Source of the DNA: Bacteroidales bacterium | GTDB taxonomy: Bacteria; Bacteroidota; Bacteroidia; Bacteroidales; P3 | Direction of reading: 5' to 3' | DNA: 64,000 bases | Assembly (NCBI GenBank): GCA_022482545.1 | Contig: JAKVOZ010000005.1 | Coordinates: 62,001 to 126,000 of the forward strand | Shown: positions 34,860 to 43,288 of the stretch, in pieces | Layout: every line of letters starts with the position of its first letter | How positions within the stretch are numbered: position 1 is the first letter of the stretch | Notes under the pieces: model-generated | The model's input: the letters and a program-made list of their open reading frames with translations, nothing else | The model's database searches: none | What the model was told of the DNA's origin: nothing | Program-made: the position numbers and the translations under genes

Positions 34860-37619
34860 TTATTTTGCTTCTAACCAATTGTTACCAACACTACATTGTG
34901 CAAATACAGGTACATTAAGTTTTAGTGCATTTTGCATTTGAGTTGTTACTATTTCTTTTATTTGAGATAGTTCTTCTTTTTTAACATCAAAGATTAACTC
35001 GTCATGTATTTGAAGAATCATCTTAGAAGTTAAGTTCTCTTCTTTTATTTGTTTAAAGATATTAACCATAGCAATCTTTATCATATCGGCAGAAGTACCT
35101 TGAATAGTCATATTAACTGCATTACGATTATCAAAGTTTCTAAGGTTACCATTAGCAGAATTAATATTAGGTAAGTATCTTCTTCTATTGCAAAGAGTAA
35201 TAGCATAGCCGTGTTTTTGACTAAACGCTATTCTGTCTTCAATGAATTGTTTTATATCAGGATAGGAAAGAAAATATTGGTCAATAAGATTTTGTGCTTC
35301 TGAGCGAGGAATATGTAATCCTTCTGCTAAGCCAAAAGCAGATATACCATATATAATACCAAAGTTCACACTCTTTGCATTTCTTCTCATATCTTTTGTT
35401 ACTTCTTCTGGCGGAAGATGATAAATCTTTGAAGCAGTGGCAAGGTGAATATCTTTTCCTTCAATAAAATCATTACACATATGTTTGTCATTACTCAAAG
35501 ATGCTATTATACGAAGTTCTATCTGTGAATAATCTGCTGAAAGCAATATATGGTTATCATCACTTGGAATGAAGGCTCGGCGAATTTCTTTTCCTCTTTC
35601 TGTACGTATTGGAATATTTTGCAAGTTTGGATTAGTAGAAGATAGTCTTCCTGTTGCAGTTATAGCTTGGTTAAATGAGGTATGAATCTTGTTTGTTTTT
35701 TTATTTATAAGCAATGGAAGGGCATCAATATAAGTACTTTTCAATTTGGTTATCGAACGATATTCTAAAATTAATGGTATTATTGGATGAACATATAATA
35801 ATTTTTCTAAAACTTCTTCAGAAGTAGAAAATTGTTTTGTTTTTGTTTTCTTTGCTTTTCTGCCATTGTTTATATCAAGGCGGTCAAAAAGTATTTCACC
35901 AAGTTGTTTAGGAGAAGAAATATTAAATTCAATTCCTGCTAAATCATATATCTTTTTTTCAATGCTTTCTTTTTCTTTTTGTAAGTCCAAAGAGAATTGT
36001 TTTAAAACATCAACATCTATTCTTACCCCTTCTCTTTCCATTGAAGAAAGCACCTCAACAAGAGGCATCTCAACATCATAGAAAAGAAAATCTTCTTCAT
36101 CTTCTTTTAATTTTGCTTTAAAGATAGGATATAATTGATAAATAATATCAGATTGTTCAATAAAGAAGTCTTTAATCACATTTATATCATTAGTCTTTTG
36201 AAGTATCTTTGCTTCATAGTTTAGATATATTTGACTAAGGTCATCAATCTTACTCCTTTCTTCTGATGCAATTAAATAATGTGATAGCATAATATCAAAG
36301 ACATTGCCACTTATTTCTATTCCATAATTTAAAAGACAGTTCCTATTTTTCTTTAAATCATAGCATATTTTATTTATTGAGTTATCTTCAAATAGTTGTT
36401 TGTATGGTTTTATTTGTTGTTTTGTTATTTCATCACTATCATTAAATGGTAAATAGAATCCTTTGTTTTTATCAACAACTATTGCTAATCCTTTAATCTT
36501 ACTATCAATATTTTCTCCAACAATATTTAATGAGAATGCAAATTCATTGTTATTTCTTATTAATTCAATAATAGATTGTGTTTGAGTGTCTTCTTCAATA
36601 ATAGAATAAGAGTGAGGAGTTGAATTAAGACAATTATAAGAAGAAAAAGAAAATAAACTATTATCTTCTTCTTTTGAATTATTATCAAAAAGAGAAGAGG
36701 TAGAAGATTGGTTTTCTTGTTGAGGTTGTTGATTTATCTTATAGAAAGAAAAGAATCTTTCAGAAAATTTCTTAAACTCTAACTCATCAAACAATCTTTT
36801 ACATTCAATAAAGTTAGGTTTTTCCATTTGACATTCTTTTTCATTAAACTCTATTGGCACATCAAGTCTTATTGTTGCAAGTTCTTTACTGATAATTGCA
36901 GAATCCTTATTGTCTTCTATTGCTTTTCGTACTGAATTGTTTTCTATTTTATTAGTGTTGGCAAGAATATCTTCAATAGAATCAAAATCTTTCATTAATG
37001 CTTTTGCTTTCTTTTCGCCAATACCTTTAACACCAGGAATATTATCAGAACAATCACCCCAAAGACCAAGAATATCTATTACTTGACAAGGAGTTCTTAT
37101 CTCAAATTTTTCTAACACTTCTTTTACTCCCATAATTTGTTCTGGATTTCCCATTCTTGGAAGTTTTAAAATAAAAATATTATCATCAACAAGTTGAGCA
37201 TAATCTTTATCAGGCGTTACCATAAAGACATCAAAATTTTGTTTAGCTGCTTTTTTTGCTAATGTACCAATAACATCATCTGCTTCATATCCTTCTTTAC
37301 TTATCATTGGTATATTCATAGCTTCTATTAATTTCTTTATGTAAGGAATTGAAGTGCGAATATCTTCTGGCATTGCTTCACGATTAGATTTATACTGCTC
37401 ATATTCTTCATGACGAAAAGTAGGGGCTTGCAAATCAAAACAAATAGCAAGATGTGTTGGATTATGTTTTTGAATTATATCAAGCAAAGTATTAAAAAAC
37501 CCAAGAATAGCAGAAGTATTTAATCCTTTACTATTTATTCTTGGATTTTTATTCAAAGCATAAAAAGAACGATAGATTAACGCCATTGCGTCAATAAGGT
37601 ATAATTGATTTTTATTCAT
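34860..37619 (-). CDS. polA: DNA polymerase I, proofreading site degenerate
   Basis: 919 residues. The 5'-3' exonuclease domain is intact (YEADDVIGTLA 111-121, VTPDKDYAQLVDD 134-146, LWGDCSDNIPGVKGIGEKKA 186-205). The polymerase domain is intact (SADYSQIELRIIASL, RRNAKSVNFGIIYGIS, QIHDELIFDV). In the 3'-5' exonuclease domain, E. coli D355-x-E357 corresponds to S363-x-N365 and D424 to N425. Only the D501 equivalent (EQSD) appears kept, so proofreading should be absent. A low-complexity Ser/Glu/Asn linker sits near 298-325. Lies 7 bases after the M64 peptidase gene. Confidence 0.94.
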   Translation of the reverse strand: MNKNQLYLIDAMALIYRSFYALNKNPRINSKGLNTSAILGFFNTLLDIIQKHNPTHLAICFDLQAPTFRHEEYEQYKSNREAMPEDIRTSIPYIKKLIEAMNIPMISKEGYEADDVIGTLAKKAAKQNFDVFMVTPDKDYAQLVDDNIFILKLPRMGNPEQIMGVKEVLEKFEIRTPCQVIDILGLWGDCSDNIPGVKGIGEKKAKALMKDFDSIEDILANTNKIENNSVRKAIEDNKDSAIISKELATIRLDVPIEFNEKECQMEKPNFIECKRLFDELEFKKFSERFFSFYKINQQPQQENQSSTSSLFDNNSKEEDNSLFSFSSYNCLNSTPHSYSIIEEDTQTQSIIELIRNNNEFAFSLNIVGENIDSKIKGLAIVVDKNKGFYLPFNDSDEITKQQIKPYKQLFEDNSINKICYDLKKNRNCLLNYGIEISGNVFDIMLSHYLIASEERSKIDDLSQIYLNYEAKILQKTNDINVIKDFFIEQSDIIYQLYPIFKAKLKEDEEDFLFYDVEMPLVEVLSSMEREGVRIDVDVLKQFSLDLQKEKESIEKKIYDLAGIEFNISSPKQLGEILFDRLDINNGRKAKKTKTKQFSTSEEVLEKLLYVHPIIPLILEYRSITKLKSTYIDALPLLINKKTNKIHTSFNQAITATGRLSSTNPNLQNIPIRTERGKEIRRAFIPSDDNHILLSADYSQIELRIIASLSNDKHMCNDFIEGKDIHLATASKIYHLPPEEVTKDMRRNAKSVNFGIIYGISAFGLAEGLHIPRSEAQNLIDQYFLSYPDIKQFIEDRIAFSQKHGYAITLCNRRRYLPNINSANGNLRNFDNRNAVNMTIQGTSADMIKIAMVNIFKQIKEENLTSKMILQIHDELIFDVKKEELSQIKEIVTTQMQNALKLNVPVFAQCSVGNNWLEAK

Positions 37620-37626
37620 AAGTTTT

Positions 37627-38895
37627 TTAATTACAATATATGTTTAACATATCTTTTATTACCTTTGTACATATAGGACAGAAAGGTTTAAGATCTCGCA
37701 TCATACAATGTTGATAGGGACGATAGAATCCTTTATTTTTATATGCAGCCCCCTCAAAAACTCCTATCTTATTGTCATATTCTTTTGTACTTGGAGTTGG
37801 AATAGGGGTTGAATTATCAATCATTGTCTTCCATTTTTTATTAAAATTTTTTAATGTAGTTATATTCTTTTCATAAGGTTCTGCTTTTTCAGAGGATAGT
37901 CCTGCATCAGAATCATTATCTGAATATTCATCACCAAGACCTGCAAAAGAATGACTAAATTCATGAACAAGAACTTCTCTACTTCTTTCACCTACATAGC
38001 ATGTCGCATAATAATTATATATACCTCCACCACCATAAACATCACTATTGCACATTAAAATAACAGCATCATATGGAGTTTGATTTAAAACATCATTCAA
38101 ATCCCACAATCTCTCTGTCATTATGTATCTTTCTGAACCAAAAGTATTATAATGTACTCCAAGTTCATTAACATCATTCTCTCTTCCTTTCAATCCAGGT
38201 ATGCCACTCTTTTCACAAAAATATTCAATACCAATAACATTTATCTTATCTTTCATTTCACTATAAGGAGCAATGCTAAAAAGATAATCATTGAAAGTTT
38301 TTAAATCTTTATTCATTTTATCTCCTTCTTTTGAAGTATAACCTATTGGAAGAATAACAACATCAAGTCTTTTTTCAAGTGGTTTATTAACTTTATTTAA
38401 TGGAATTATTTTCCTTGTTATGTTGTCATATAAGTCTTCAACTTGATTTTCTTCAAAATGAGTCCTTGTTATTTCTTGCCAATTATTTACACTATCTCTT
38501 GAATAAAAAACAATATCAACATCAGTCTTTGGATATGGAATGATTAAAACCTCTTCAAAATTACCGCAAGTATTAGTTGCTTCTTTTGTTGAAAGCCATT
38601 CATTAAACAAAGAAGAAAATCCTTTTGAATAAATAATCTTTTTTTCTTTATTATCAAATAATGCAACTTTATATGCTCCATTGTTTGTAGAATCAATAAG
38701 AGATGTTTTACTACCAGCAAAAAAAGGTAGTTTTTGATAACGATTAATAGTGTAGTATTCTATTCCCACTCTTCCGCTATGGCTATAATCTATTCTAATA
38801 CTTCCTTCTTGAAAATATTTTTCCCATTGACATAAGGCTAATAATGGGTTTAATATGAATATTGCAAGTAAAATCTTCTTAAAATCTTTAATCAT
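37627..38895 (-). CDS. Secreted M64 (IgA1-protease-type) metallopeptidase
   Basis: 422 residues with a signal peptide (LLAIFILNPLLALCQ). N-terminal beta domain (1-160), then the M64 catalytic domain with DVVILPIGYTSKE (178-190) and the zinc motif HEFSHSFAGLGDEY (H311, E312, H315, D322/E323). Cysteines at 282, 299 and in HCMMRDLKPFCPICTKV at the C terminus suggest disulfides. The M64 founder is a Clostridium IgA protease; Bacteroidota members are common and mostly uncharacterised. Promoter-proximal gene of a two-gene transcript with polA. Confidence 0.87.
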   Translation of the reverse strand: MIKDFKKILLAIFILNPLLALCQWEKYFQEGSIRIDYSHSGRVGIEYYTINRYQKLPFFAGSKTSLIDSTNNGAYKVALFDNKEKKIIYSKGFSSLFNEWLSTKEATNTCGNFEEVLIIPYPKTDVDIVFYSRDSVNNWQEITRTHFEENQVEDLYDNITRKIIPLNKVNKPLEKRLDVVILPIGYTSKEGDKMNKDLKTFNDYLFSIAPYSEMKDKINVIGIEYFCEKSGIPGLKGRENDVNELGVHYNTFGSERYIMTERLWDLNDVLNQTPYDAVILMCNSDVYGGGGIYNYYATCYVGERSREVLVHEFSHSFAGLGDEYSDNDSDAGLSSEKAEPYEKNITTLKNFNKKWKTMIDNSTPIPTPSTKEYDNKIGVFEGAAYKNKGFYRPYQHCMMRDLKPFCPICTKVIKDMLNIYCN

Positions 38896-38932
38896 TTCTT
38901 TATTTCTTATATGTTTTATTTTGCAAATCTAA

Positions 38933-38940
38933 GCATTTAT
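38933..38940 (-). promoter_or_regulatory. -7 box of the M64-polA operon
   Basis: Reads TAGATTTG on the minus strand (TAnnTTTG), 37 bases before the M64 start. Confidence 0.6.
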
Positions 38941-38985
38941 TTTCATTCATACAAGATAAAAAAATAAATTTGAATTTAACTTAAT

Positions 38986-39021
38986 TAACTCTTCGTAAAA
39001 ATTAATTATAATGAAGAGTTA
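38986..39021. repeat. GAAGAG hairpin upstream of the tnaA promoter
   Basis: TAACTCTTC (38986-38994) pairs with GAAGAGTTA (39013-39021), 18-nt loop. The stretch AACTCTTCGTAAAAATTAA is also present at 44660-44678, so this belongs to the dispersed hairpin family. Confidence 0.6.
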
Positions 39022-39052
39022 TGAAAATATTTTGAAGTTTTTTTAATATTTC

Positions 39053-39084
39053 TTTGTATAATTATTTTTTTCTTTCTATTTTTG
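39053..39084 (+). promoter_or_regulatory. tnaA promoter
   Basis: TTTG at 39053-39056, 20 bases, TATTTTTG at 39077-39084: a full Bacteroidota promoter. It sits about 195 bases before the tnaA start, leaving a long leader (see 39106-39190). Confidence 0.75.
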
Positions 39085-39105
39085 CAAAAAGGTAATTATT
39101 TTAAT

Positions 39106-39186
39106 ATGAAAGTTGCAACTCACATAAAGTTTATTTCTCATGAGTTCCTAAATATTAAGGAACGTGATAAATTTTTGTTCCTTTAA
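39106..39186 (+). CDS. Candidate tnaA leader peptide, 26 residues
   Basis: An ATG 22 bases after the -7 box opens a 26-codon frame, MKVATHIKFISHEFLNIKER plus DKFLFL, ending TAA. It is the first start codon of the predicted tnaA transcript, and its last codons and stop lie inside an alternative hairpin. In E. coli and Proteus, tnaA is controlled by the TnaC leader peptide. This peptide has no Trp, so direct homology is not claimed, although an HI..xS..F-NI pattern is reminiscent. No ribosome-profiling or conservation evidence is available here. Confidence 0.4.
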   Translation: MKVATHIKFISHEFLNIKERDKFLFL

Positions 39187-39190
39187 TATT
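39144..39190 (+). promoter_or_regulatory. Mutually exclusive hairpins in the tnaA leader
   Basis: Three segments compete: 1 = GTTCCT (39144-39149), 2 = AATATTAAGGAAC (39151-39163), 3 = GTTCCTTTAATATT (39177-39190). Segments 1 and 2 give a 6-bp stem. Segments 2 and 3 give a 13-bp stem with a single bulged T, and the bulge region contains the leader stop codon (39184-39186). A ribosome held at that stop would cover segment 3. This is the geometry of an attenuator, but no T-tract follows, so the switch might act on Rho access, RNA stability or translation. Confidence 0.5.
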
Positions 39191-39277
39191 ATATTACATT
39201 TTATATCGTACAAATTATTTCATTAATTACACACGTATTTTTATTAACAATAAATAAATTTAAAAAATTAAAATATT

Positions 39278-40654
39278 ATGGAATTACCATTTGCAGAATC
39301 TTGGAAAATCAAGATGGTTGAACCAATTAGAAAAAGTACACGCAGTGAACGTGAACAATGGTTAAAGGAAGCACATTATAATGTATTCCAATTAAAAGCA
39401 GAACAAGTTTATATAGACCTTCTTACAGATAGTGGAACAGGTGCTATGAGCGATAGACAATGGTCTGCATTAATGTTAGGAGATGAAAGCTATGCAGGAG
39501 CTACATCTTTCTACAAATTTGAATCAATGGTTCAAAAAATAACAGGTTTCAAACACGTTATCCCTACTCACCAAGGTAGAGCAGCAGAAAACGTATTGTT
39601 CTCTTATCTTGTAAAAGCAGGCAACGTTATCCCTGGTAACGCACACTTTGATACAACAAAAGGACATATTGAAAGCCGTAAAGCAAAAGCTATTGATGTT
39701 ACAGTTGATGAAGCAAAAAATACTCAACTTGAAGTACCTTTTAAAGGAAACGTTAGCATTGAGAAACTTGAAAAAGTATTAAAAGAAAATAAAGGTAATG
39801 TTCCTTTTATGGTACTTACAGTTACTAACAACACTGTTGGCGGACAACCAGTAAGTATGCAAAACATTAAAGAAACAAGTGCTCTTTGCAAAAAATATAA
39901 TGTGCCTATTGTAATGGATTCAGCACGTTTTGCAGAAAATGCTTATTTCATTAAGACAAGAGAAAAAGGTTATGAGAACAAAACAATAAAAGAAATAGCA
40001 TTAGAGATGTTTTCTTATGTTGATGGAATGACAATGAGTGCAAAGAAAGATGCAATCGTTAATATGGGTGGCTTCATTGCAACAAATAAAGACGATTGGT
40101 ATGAAGGAGCTAAGATGTTCTGTATTCCTTTTGAAGGATATATCACTTATGGTGGTTTAAACGGAAGAGACCTTAATGCACTTGCTGTTGGACTTGATGA
40201 AAACACAGAGTTTGATATGCTTGAAACACGTATTAAACAAGTACAATATTTAGCAAGTAAATTAGATGAATATCATATTCCTTATCAAAGACCAGCAGGT
40301 GGGCACGCTATCTTTGTTGATGCAGATAAAGTATTAGACTGCGTACCAAAAGAAGAATTTCCTGCTCAAACTCTTACATGCGAATTATATTTAGAGGCTG
40401 GTGTTAGAGCTTGTGAAATAGGTTATATATTAGCAGATAGGGACCCTGTTACAAGAGAGAATCGTTTTGGTGGATTAGACCTTCTTAGAATGGCTATACC
40501 AAGAAGAGTTTATACTAATAATCACATGGACGTTATTGCTGCTGCATTAAAGAACGTTTATGAAAGAAGAGAAACAGTTAAACATGGTGTTGCTATTGAA
40601 TGGGAAGCTCCACTTATGAGACACTTTACTGTTAAACTAAAAAGATTAGGATAA
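39278..40654 (+). CDS. tnaA: Tryptophanase
   Basis: 458-residue PLP enzyme cleaving tryptophan to indole, pyruvate and ammonia. DLLTDSGTGAMSDRQW (47-62), IPTHQGRAAENVLF (95-108), DSARFAENAYFI (214-225) and the PLP lysine in MSAKKDAIVNMGGF (253-266) are visible. Tyrosine phenol-lyase is the close alternative: it has an Arg in the sequence SMERG where this protein has ACEIG (as E. coli TnaA has AVEIG), so tryptophanase is preferred. The gene has its own promoter, a long leader and a terminator; no tryptophan permease is adjacent. Confidence 0.9.
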   Translation: MELPFAESWKIKMVEPIRKSTRSEREQWLKEAHYNVFQLKAEQVYIDLLTDSGTGAMSDRQWSALMLGDESYAGATSFYKFESMVQKITGFKHVIPTHQGRAAENVLFSYLVKAGNVIPGNAHFDTTKGHIESRKAKAIDVTVDEAKNTQLEVPFKGNVSIEKLEKVLKENKGNVPFMVLTVTNNTVGGQPVSMQNIKETSALCKKYNVPIVMDSARFAENAYFIKTREKGYENKTIKEIALEMFSYVDGMTMSAKKDAIVNMGGFIATNKDDWYEGAKMFCIPFEGYITYGGLNGRDLNALAVGLDENTEFDMLETRIKQVQYLASKLDEYHIPYQRPAGGHAIFVDADKVLDCVPKEEFPAQTLTCELYLEAGVRACEIGYILADRDPVTRENRFGGLDLLRMAIPRRVYTNNHMDVIAAALKNVYERRETVKHGVAIEWEAPLMRHFTVKLKRLG

Positions 40655-40681
40655 TATTCTTTTAATATATTTAACAATAAT

Positions 40682-40716
40682 AAAGGGTTATCTTTAATAA
40701 TAAGATAACCCTTTTT
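40682..40716. terminator. Terminator of tnaA
   Basis: Perfect 13-bp stem AAAGGGTTATCTT (40682-40694) / AAGATAACCCTTT (40702-40714), 7-nt loop, T-run to 40716. It also lies just past the end of the converging lipoprotein gene. Confidence 0.88.
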
Positions 40717-40725
40717 GTTATTCCT

Positions 40726-41079
40726 CTATTTCTTTTTCAAATCCCAAACAACATTACCTTTATATGATAGTTTCAACTCTTTCTCATTTAATGTTGTGAT
40801 GTCATAGGTCATTGTATCCATAAATTCATTCCCATTACCAATACTTTTTGAAACAAGTTTAAGTTTATTACCTTCTTTTATATACGACTTAATAACAAGT
40901 GTTGCCATATTTATTGATTTAGCTGAACCATCTTTATTAAATTCTATGCCTTGTTTTTTTCCTACTTGACCAACAATAGGTTCAGTCCATATACCAATAA
41001 TATCTTTATTCTTAGTTTGACATCCTGCTATTAAACAACTTAATCCTGCAATGATAATTATTCTTTTATTTATTCTCAT
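40726..41079 (-). CDS. Small lipocalin-like lipoprotein
   Basis: 117 residues. Signal peptide with lipobox LIAGC (lipidated Cys20). The mature part begins with KDIIGIWTEPIVG, a G-x-W start typical of small lipocalin-like domains, and consists of short beta strands ending VWDLKKK. Last gene of a minus-strand group with the prenyl synthase (15-bp gap). Function unknown; probably attached to the inner leaflet of the outer membrane. Confidence 0.65.
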   Translation of the reverse strand: MRINKRIIIIAGLSCLIAGCQTKNKDIIGIWTEPIVGQVGKKQGIEFNKDGSAKSINMATLVIKSYIKEGNKLKLVSKSIGNGNEFMDTMTYDITTLNEKELKLSYKGNVVWDLKKK

Positions 41080-41094
41080 AATCTTAATATTTTT

Positions 41095-42069
41095 TTATCG
41101 ACTTCTATCTATTAATTTATTAGCAAAAGTTCTTAGATTTTCTTTCTTTTTATCTTCTACACTTACTTTATCTAATGCAGAAAGAGCTTTGTCTGTATAA
41201 TCTTTTATCATCTTCTCAATATCTTCTTTAACTGAATATTTCTCAAAAATATCCCTTACTGTTTTTTGTTTCTTTTGAAAATCTATTGTCTTAGTTAAAT
41301 ATTCATTAAGAAGTATTTGTTTATCCTTTTCATCTGCTTTCTCTATCGCAGTAAGATAAAGTATTGTTTTTTTGTTGTCAGCAATGTCAGTTCCTGTTAC
41401 TTTTCCAAAATCTTTTAAGTTGCTCCAACAATCAAGTACATCATCTTGTAATTGAAAAGCTATTCCAATATTTAAACCAAATTCTGATAAAAGATTCATA
41501 TCTTCTGCTTCTGCTTTTGATATTATTGCTCCCATCTTTAATGCCCCTGCAAGAAGTACTCCTGTTTTTAAACTTATCATACCAATATACTCTTTCTTTG
41601 TTACATCATGACGGTTCTCAAAATCCATATCATATGCCTGCCCTTGACAGATATTTATCAAAACAGCAGTCATTGTTTTAGTTAAAGATGGAATGAATTC
41701 TTTATCACAATTAAGAATATATTGATAAGCCAACGCAAACATAGCATCTCCTGAAAGTATTGCTTTGTTAGTCCCATATTTCTGATAAACAGTAGGCTTG
41801 CCTCTTCTTAATGGAGAAGCGTCCATAATATCATCATGCAAAAGAGTAAAATTGTGTAAAACCTCAATTGCAATTGCAGCATTATATGCTTTCTCTATTT
41901 CACAATCAAACATATCTGCTACAACCAAAGTAAGCATTGGACGAATACGCTTGCCACCTTGATGTAAGGAATAGTCAATAGGTTCATATAAAGTAATAGG
42001 ATTAAAATCATATTTTTCATTTTCCACTATTTCTATTGCTTTCTTTTGTAATTGCTCAAAACTATACAT
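41095..42069 (-). CDS. Short/medium-chain polyprenyl diphosphate synthase
   Basis: 324 residues, all-alpha trans-prenyltransferase. First Asp-rich motif in LLHDDIMDASPLRRGKPT (about 78-95), second in FQLQDDVLDCW (about 205-215); GGKRIRPML near 36 binds the homoallylic pyrophosphate. FPP/GGPP synthase-type; the chain length cannot be set with confidence. A paralogue lies at 44812. The gene is 74 bases downstream of wecB and probably in the same transcript. Confidence 0.85.
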   Translation of the reverse strand: MYSFEQLQKKAIEIVENEKYDFNPITLYEPIDYSLHQGGKRIRPMLTLVVADMFDCEIEKAYNAAIAIEVLHNFTLLHDDIMDASPLRRGKPTVYQKYGTNKAILSGDAMFALAYQYILNCDKEFIPSLTKTMTAVLINICQGQAYDMDFENRHDVTKKEYIGMISLKTGVLLAGALKMGAIISKAEAEDMNLLSEFGLNIGIAFQLQDDVLDCWSNLKDFGKVTGTDIADNKKTILYLTAIEKADEKDKQILLNEYLTKTIDFQKKQKTVRDIFEKYSVKEDIEKMIKDYTDKALSALDKVSVEDKKKENLRTFANKLIDRSR

Positions 42070-42143
42070 AATTATTGTTTTTTTATTAATTCTTATTCTT
42101 ATACCATATTGATAATCAATAGTTGTTATCTTTTAATCTTGAT

Positions 42144-43277
42144 TTATTTTATTGTTTTGATTATCTTATCACAAATAAACTCTGCTGCTTTTCCATCACC
42201 AAATATTTGAGGAAAATCCTTTGGAGTTTCTTTTAGAAATGCTTTTGCTGATGAAATAATCTTGTCTTTATCTGTATCTGCTACAACAGCATTGCCCGTA
42301 TTCACTATCTCAATCCATTCTGTTTGCTTGCGAAGTATTATACTTGGTTTTTTCAAATAATATGCTTCCTTTTGAACTCCACCACTATCTGTTACAATTA
42401 ACTTGCTTTTTGCTTCCAAATATATCATATCAAGAAAACTTACTGGCTCTATTATCTTTATGTTAGTATTCTTTTCAAGGCGTTTAACGAAGTCTTCTCC
42501 AAGCATAAGAGGCATCATCTTTCTTGTCCTTGGATGTAAAGGCAATATGATTTTGTTGTCTTTGCTCATATCTTCAAGTGCAGAAAAGATATTAGTTAAA
42601 CGTTCTTTATCATCAGTATTAGTATTGCGATGAATAGTACAAAGAATGAAATCTTTCCCAAACTTCTCTATACTATCTATTTTATTAATGGCATACTTAT
42701 AAAAAAAGAGTGTGTTATCATACATAATATCTCCACAATGATAAATATTAGGGCAGTTAAATGTTGGTTTATCTGACAAAGTAGAAGAAAAACCTTCGTG
42801 AATTAAATTATCATAGCCTGCTTGTGTGGGAGTAAAAAGAAGTGTAGATACGTGGTCAGAAAGAATACGATTAATCTCTTCTGGCATTGTCTTATCAAAA
42901 GAACGAAGACCTGCTTCAATATGAATAACTTTAATTTGCATCTTACTTGCCGCAATAGCACCTGCAAGAGTTGAGTTTGTATCTCCATAAATAATCATTG
43001 CATCAGGTTTTTCTTTTGTTAGAATATCTTCAAGTTTTATTATCATTTTGCCTGTTTGTTCGCCATGAGAGCCACTTCCAACACCAAGATTGTATTTTGG
43101 CTTAGGAATATTTAGTTCAGAGAAGAATACTTCGGACATATTTTCATCATAATGTTGCCCTGTATGAACAATTACTTCTGTTATATTTTTGCTAAACGAG
43201 GTTTTTATTGCACGAGAAAGTGCAGATGCTTTAATTATTTGAGGTCTTGCACCTATTATTGTCAGTAGTTTTATCAT
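42144..43277 (-). CDS. wecB: UDP-N-acetylglucosamine 2-epimerase, non-hydrolysing
   Basis: 377 residues converting UDP-GlcNAc to UDP-ManNAc for surface glycans. GARPQIIKASALSRAI at the N terminus, VHTGQHYDENMSEVFF (36-51), GDTNSTLAGAIAA, HIEAGLRSFDKTMPEEINR and TDSGGVQKEAYYLKKPSI mark the family. NeuC-type hydrolysing enzymes share the fold but lack the full HIEAGLRS...PEE arrangement seen here. It follows a glycosyltransferase gene by 11 bases. Confidence 0.92.
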   Translation of the reverse strand: MIKLLTIIGARPQIIKASALSRAIKTSFSKNITEVIVHTGQHYDENMSEVFFSELNIPKPKYNLGVGSGSHGEQTGKMIIKLEDILTKEKPDAMIIYGDTNSTLAGAIAASKMQIKVIHIEAGLRSFDKTMPEEINRILSDHVSTLLFTPTQAGYDNLIHEGFSSTLSDKPTFNCPNIYHCGDIMYDNTLFFYKYAINKIDSIEKFGKDFILCTIHRNTNTDDKERLTNIFSALEDMSKDNKIILPLHPRTRKMMPLMLGEDFVKRLEKNTNIKIIEPVSFLDMIYLEAKSKLIVTDSGGVQKEAYYLKKPSIILRKQTEWIEIVNTGNAVVADTDKDKIISSAKAFLKETPKDFPQIFGDGKAAEFICDKIIKTIK

Positions 43278-43288
43278 TTCTTTTCTCT

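Noticed and set aside
39278-40654. Tyrosine phenol-lyase instead of tryptophanase
   Set aside because: The active-site segment is EIG as in tryptophanase, not the MERG with Arg of tyrosine phenol-lyases.
42144-43277. NeuC-type hydrolysing UDP-GlcNAc 2-epimerase
   Set aside because: Motifs HIEAGLRS and MPEEINR are those of non-hydrolysing WecB, and no sialic-acid genes are nearby.
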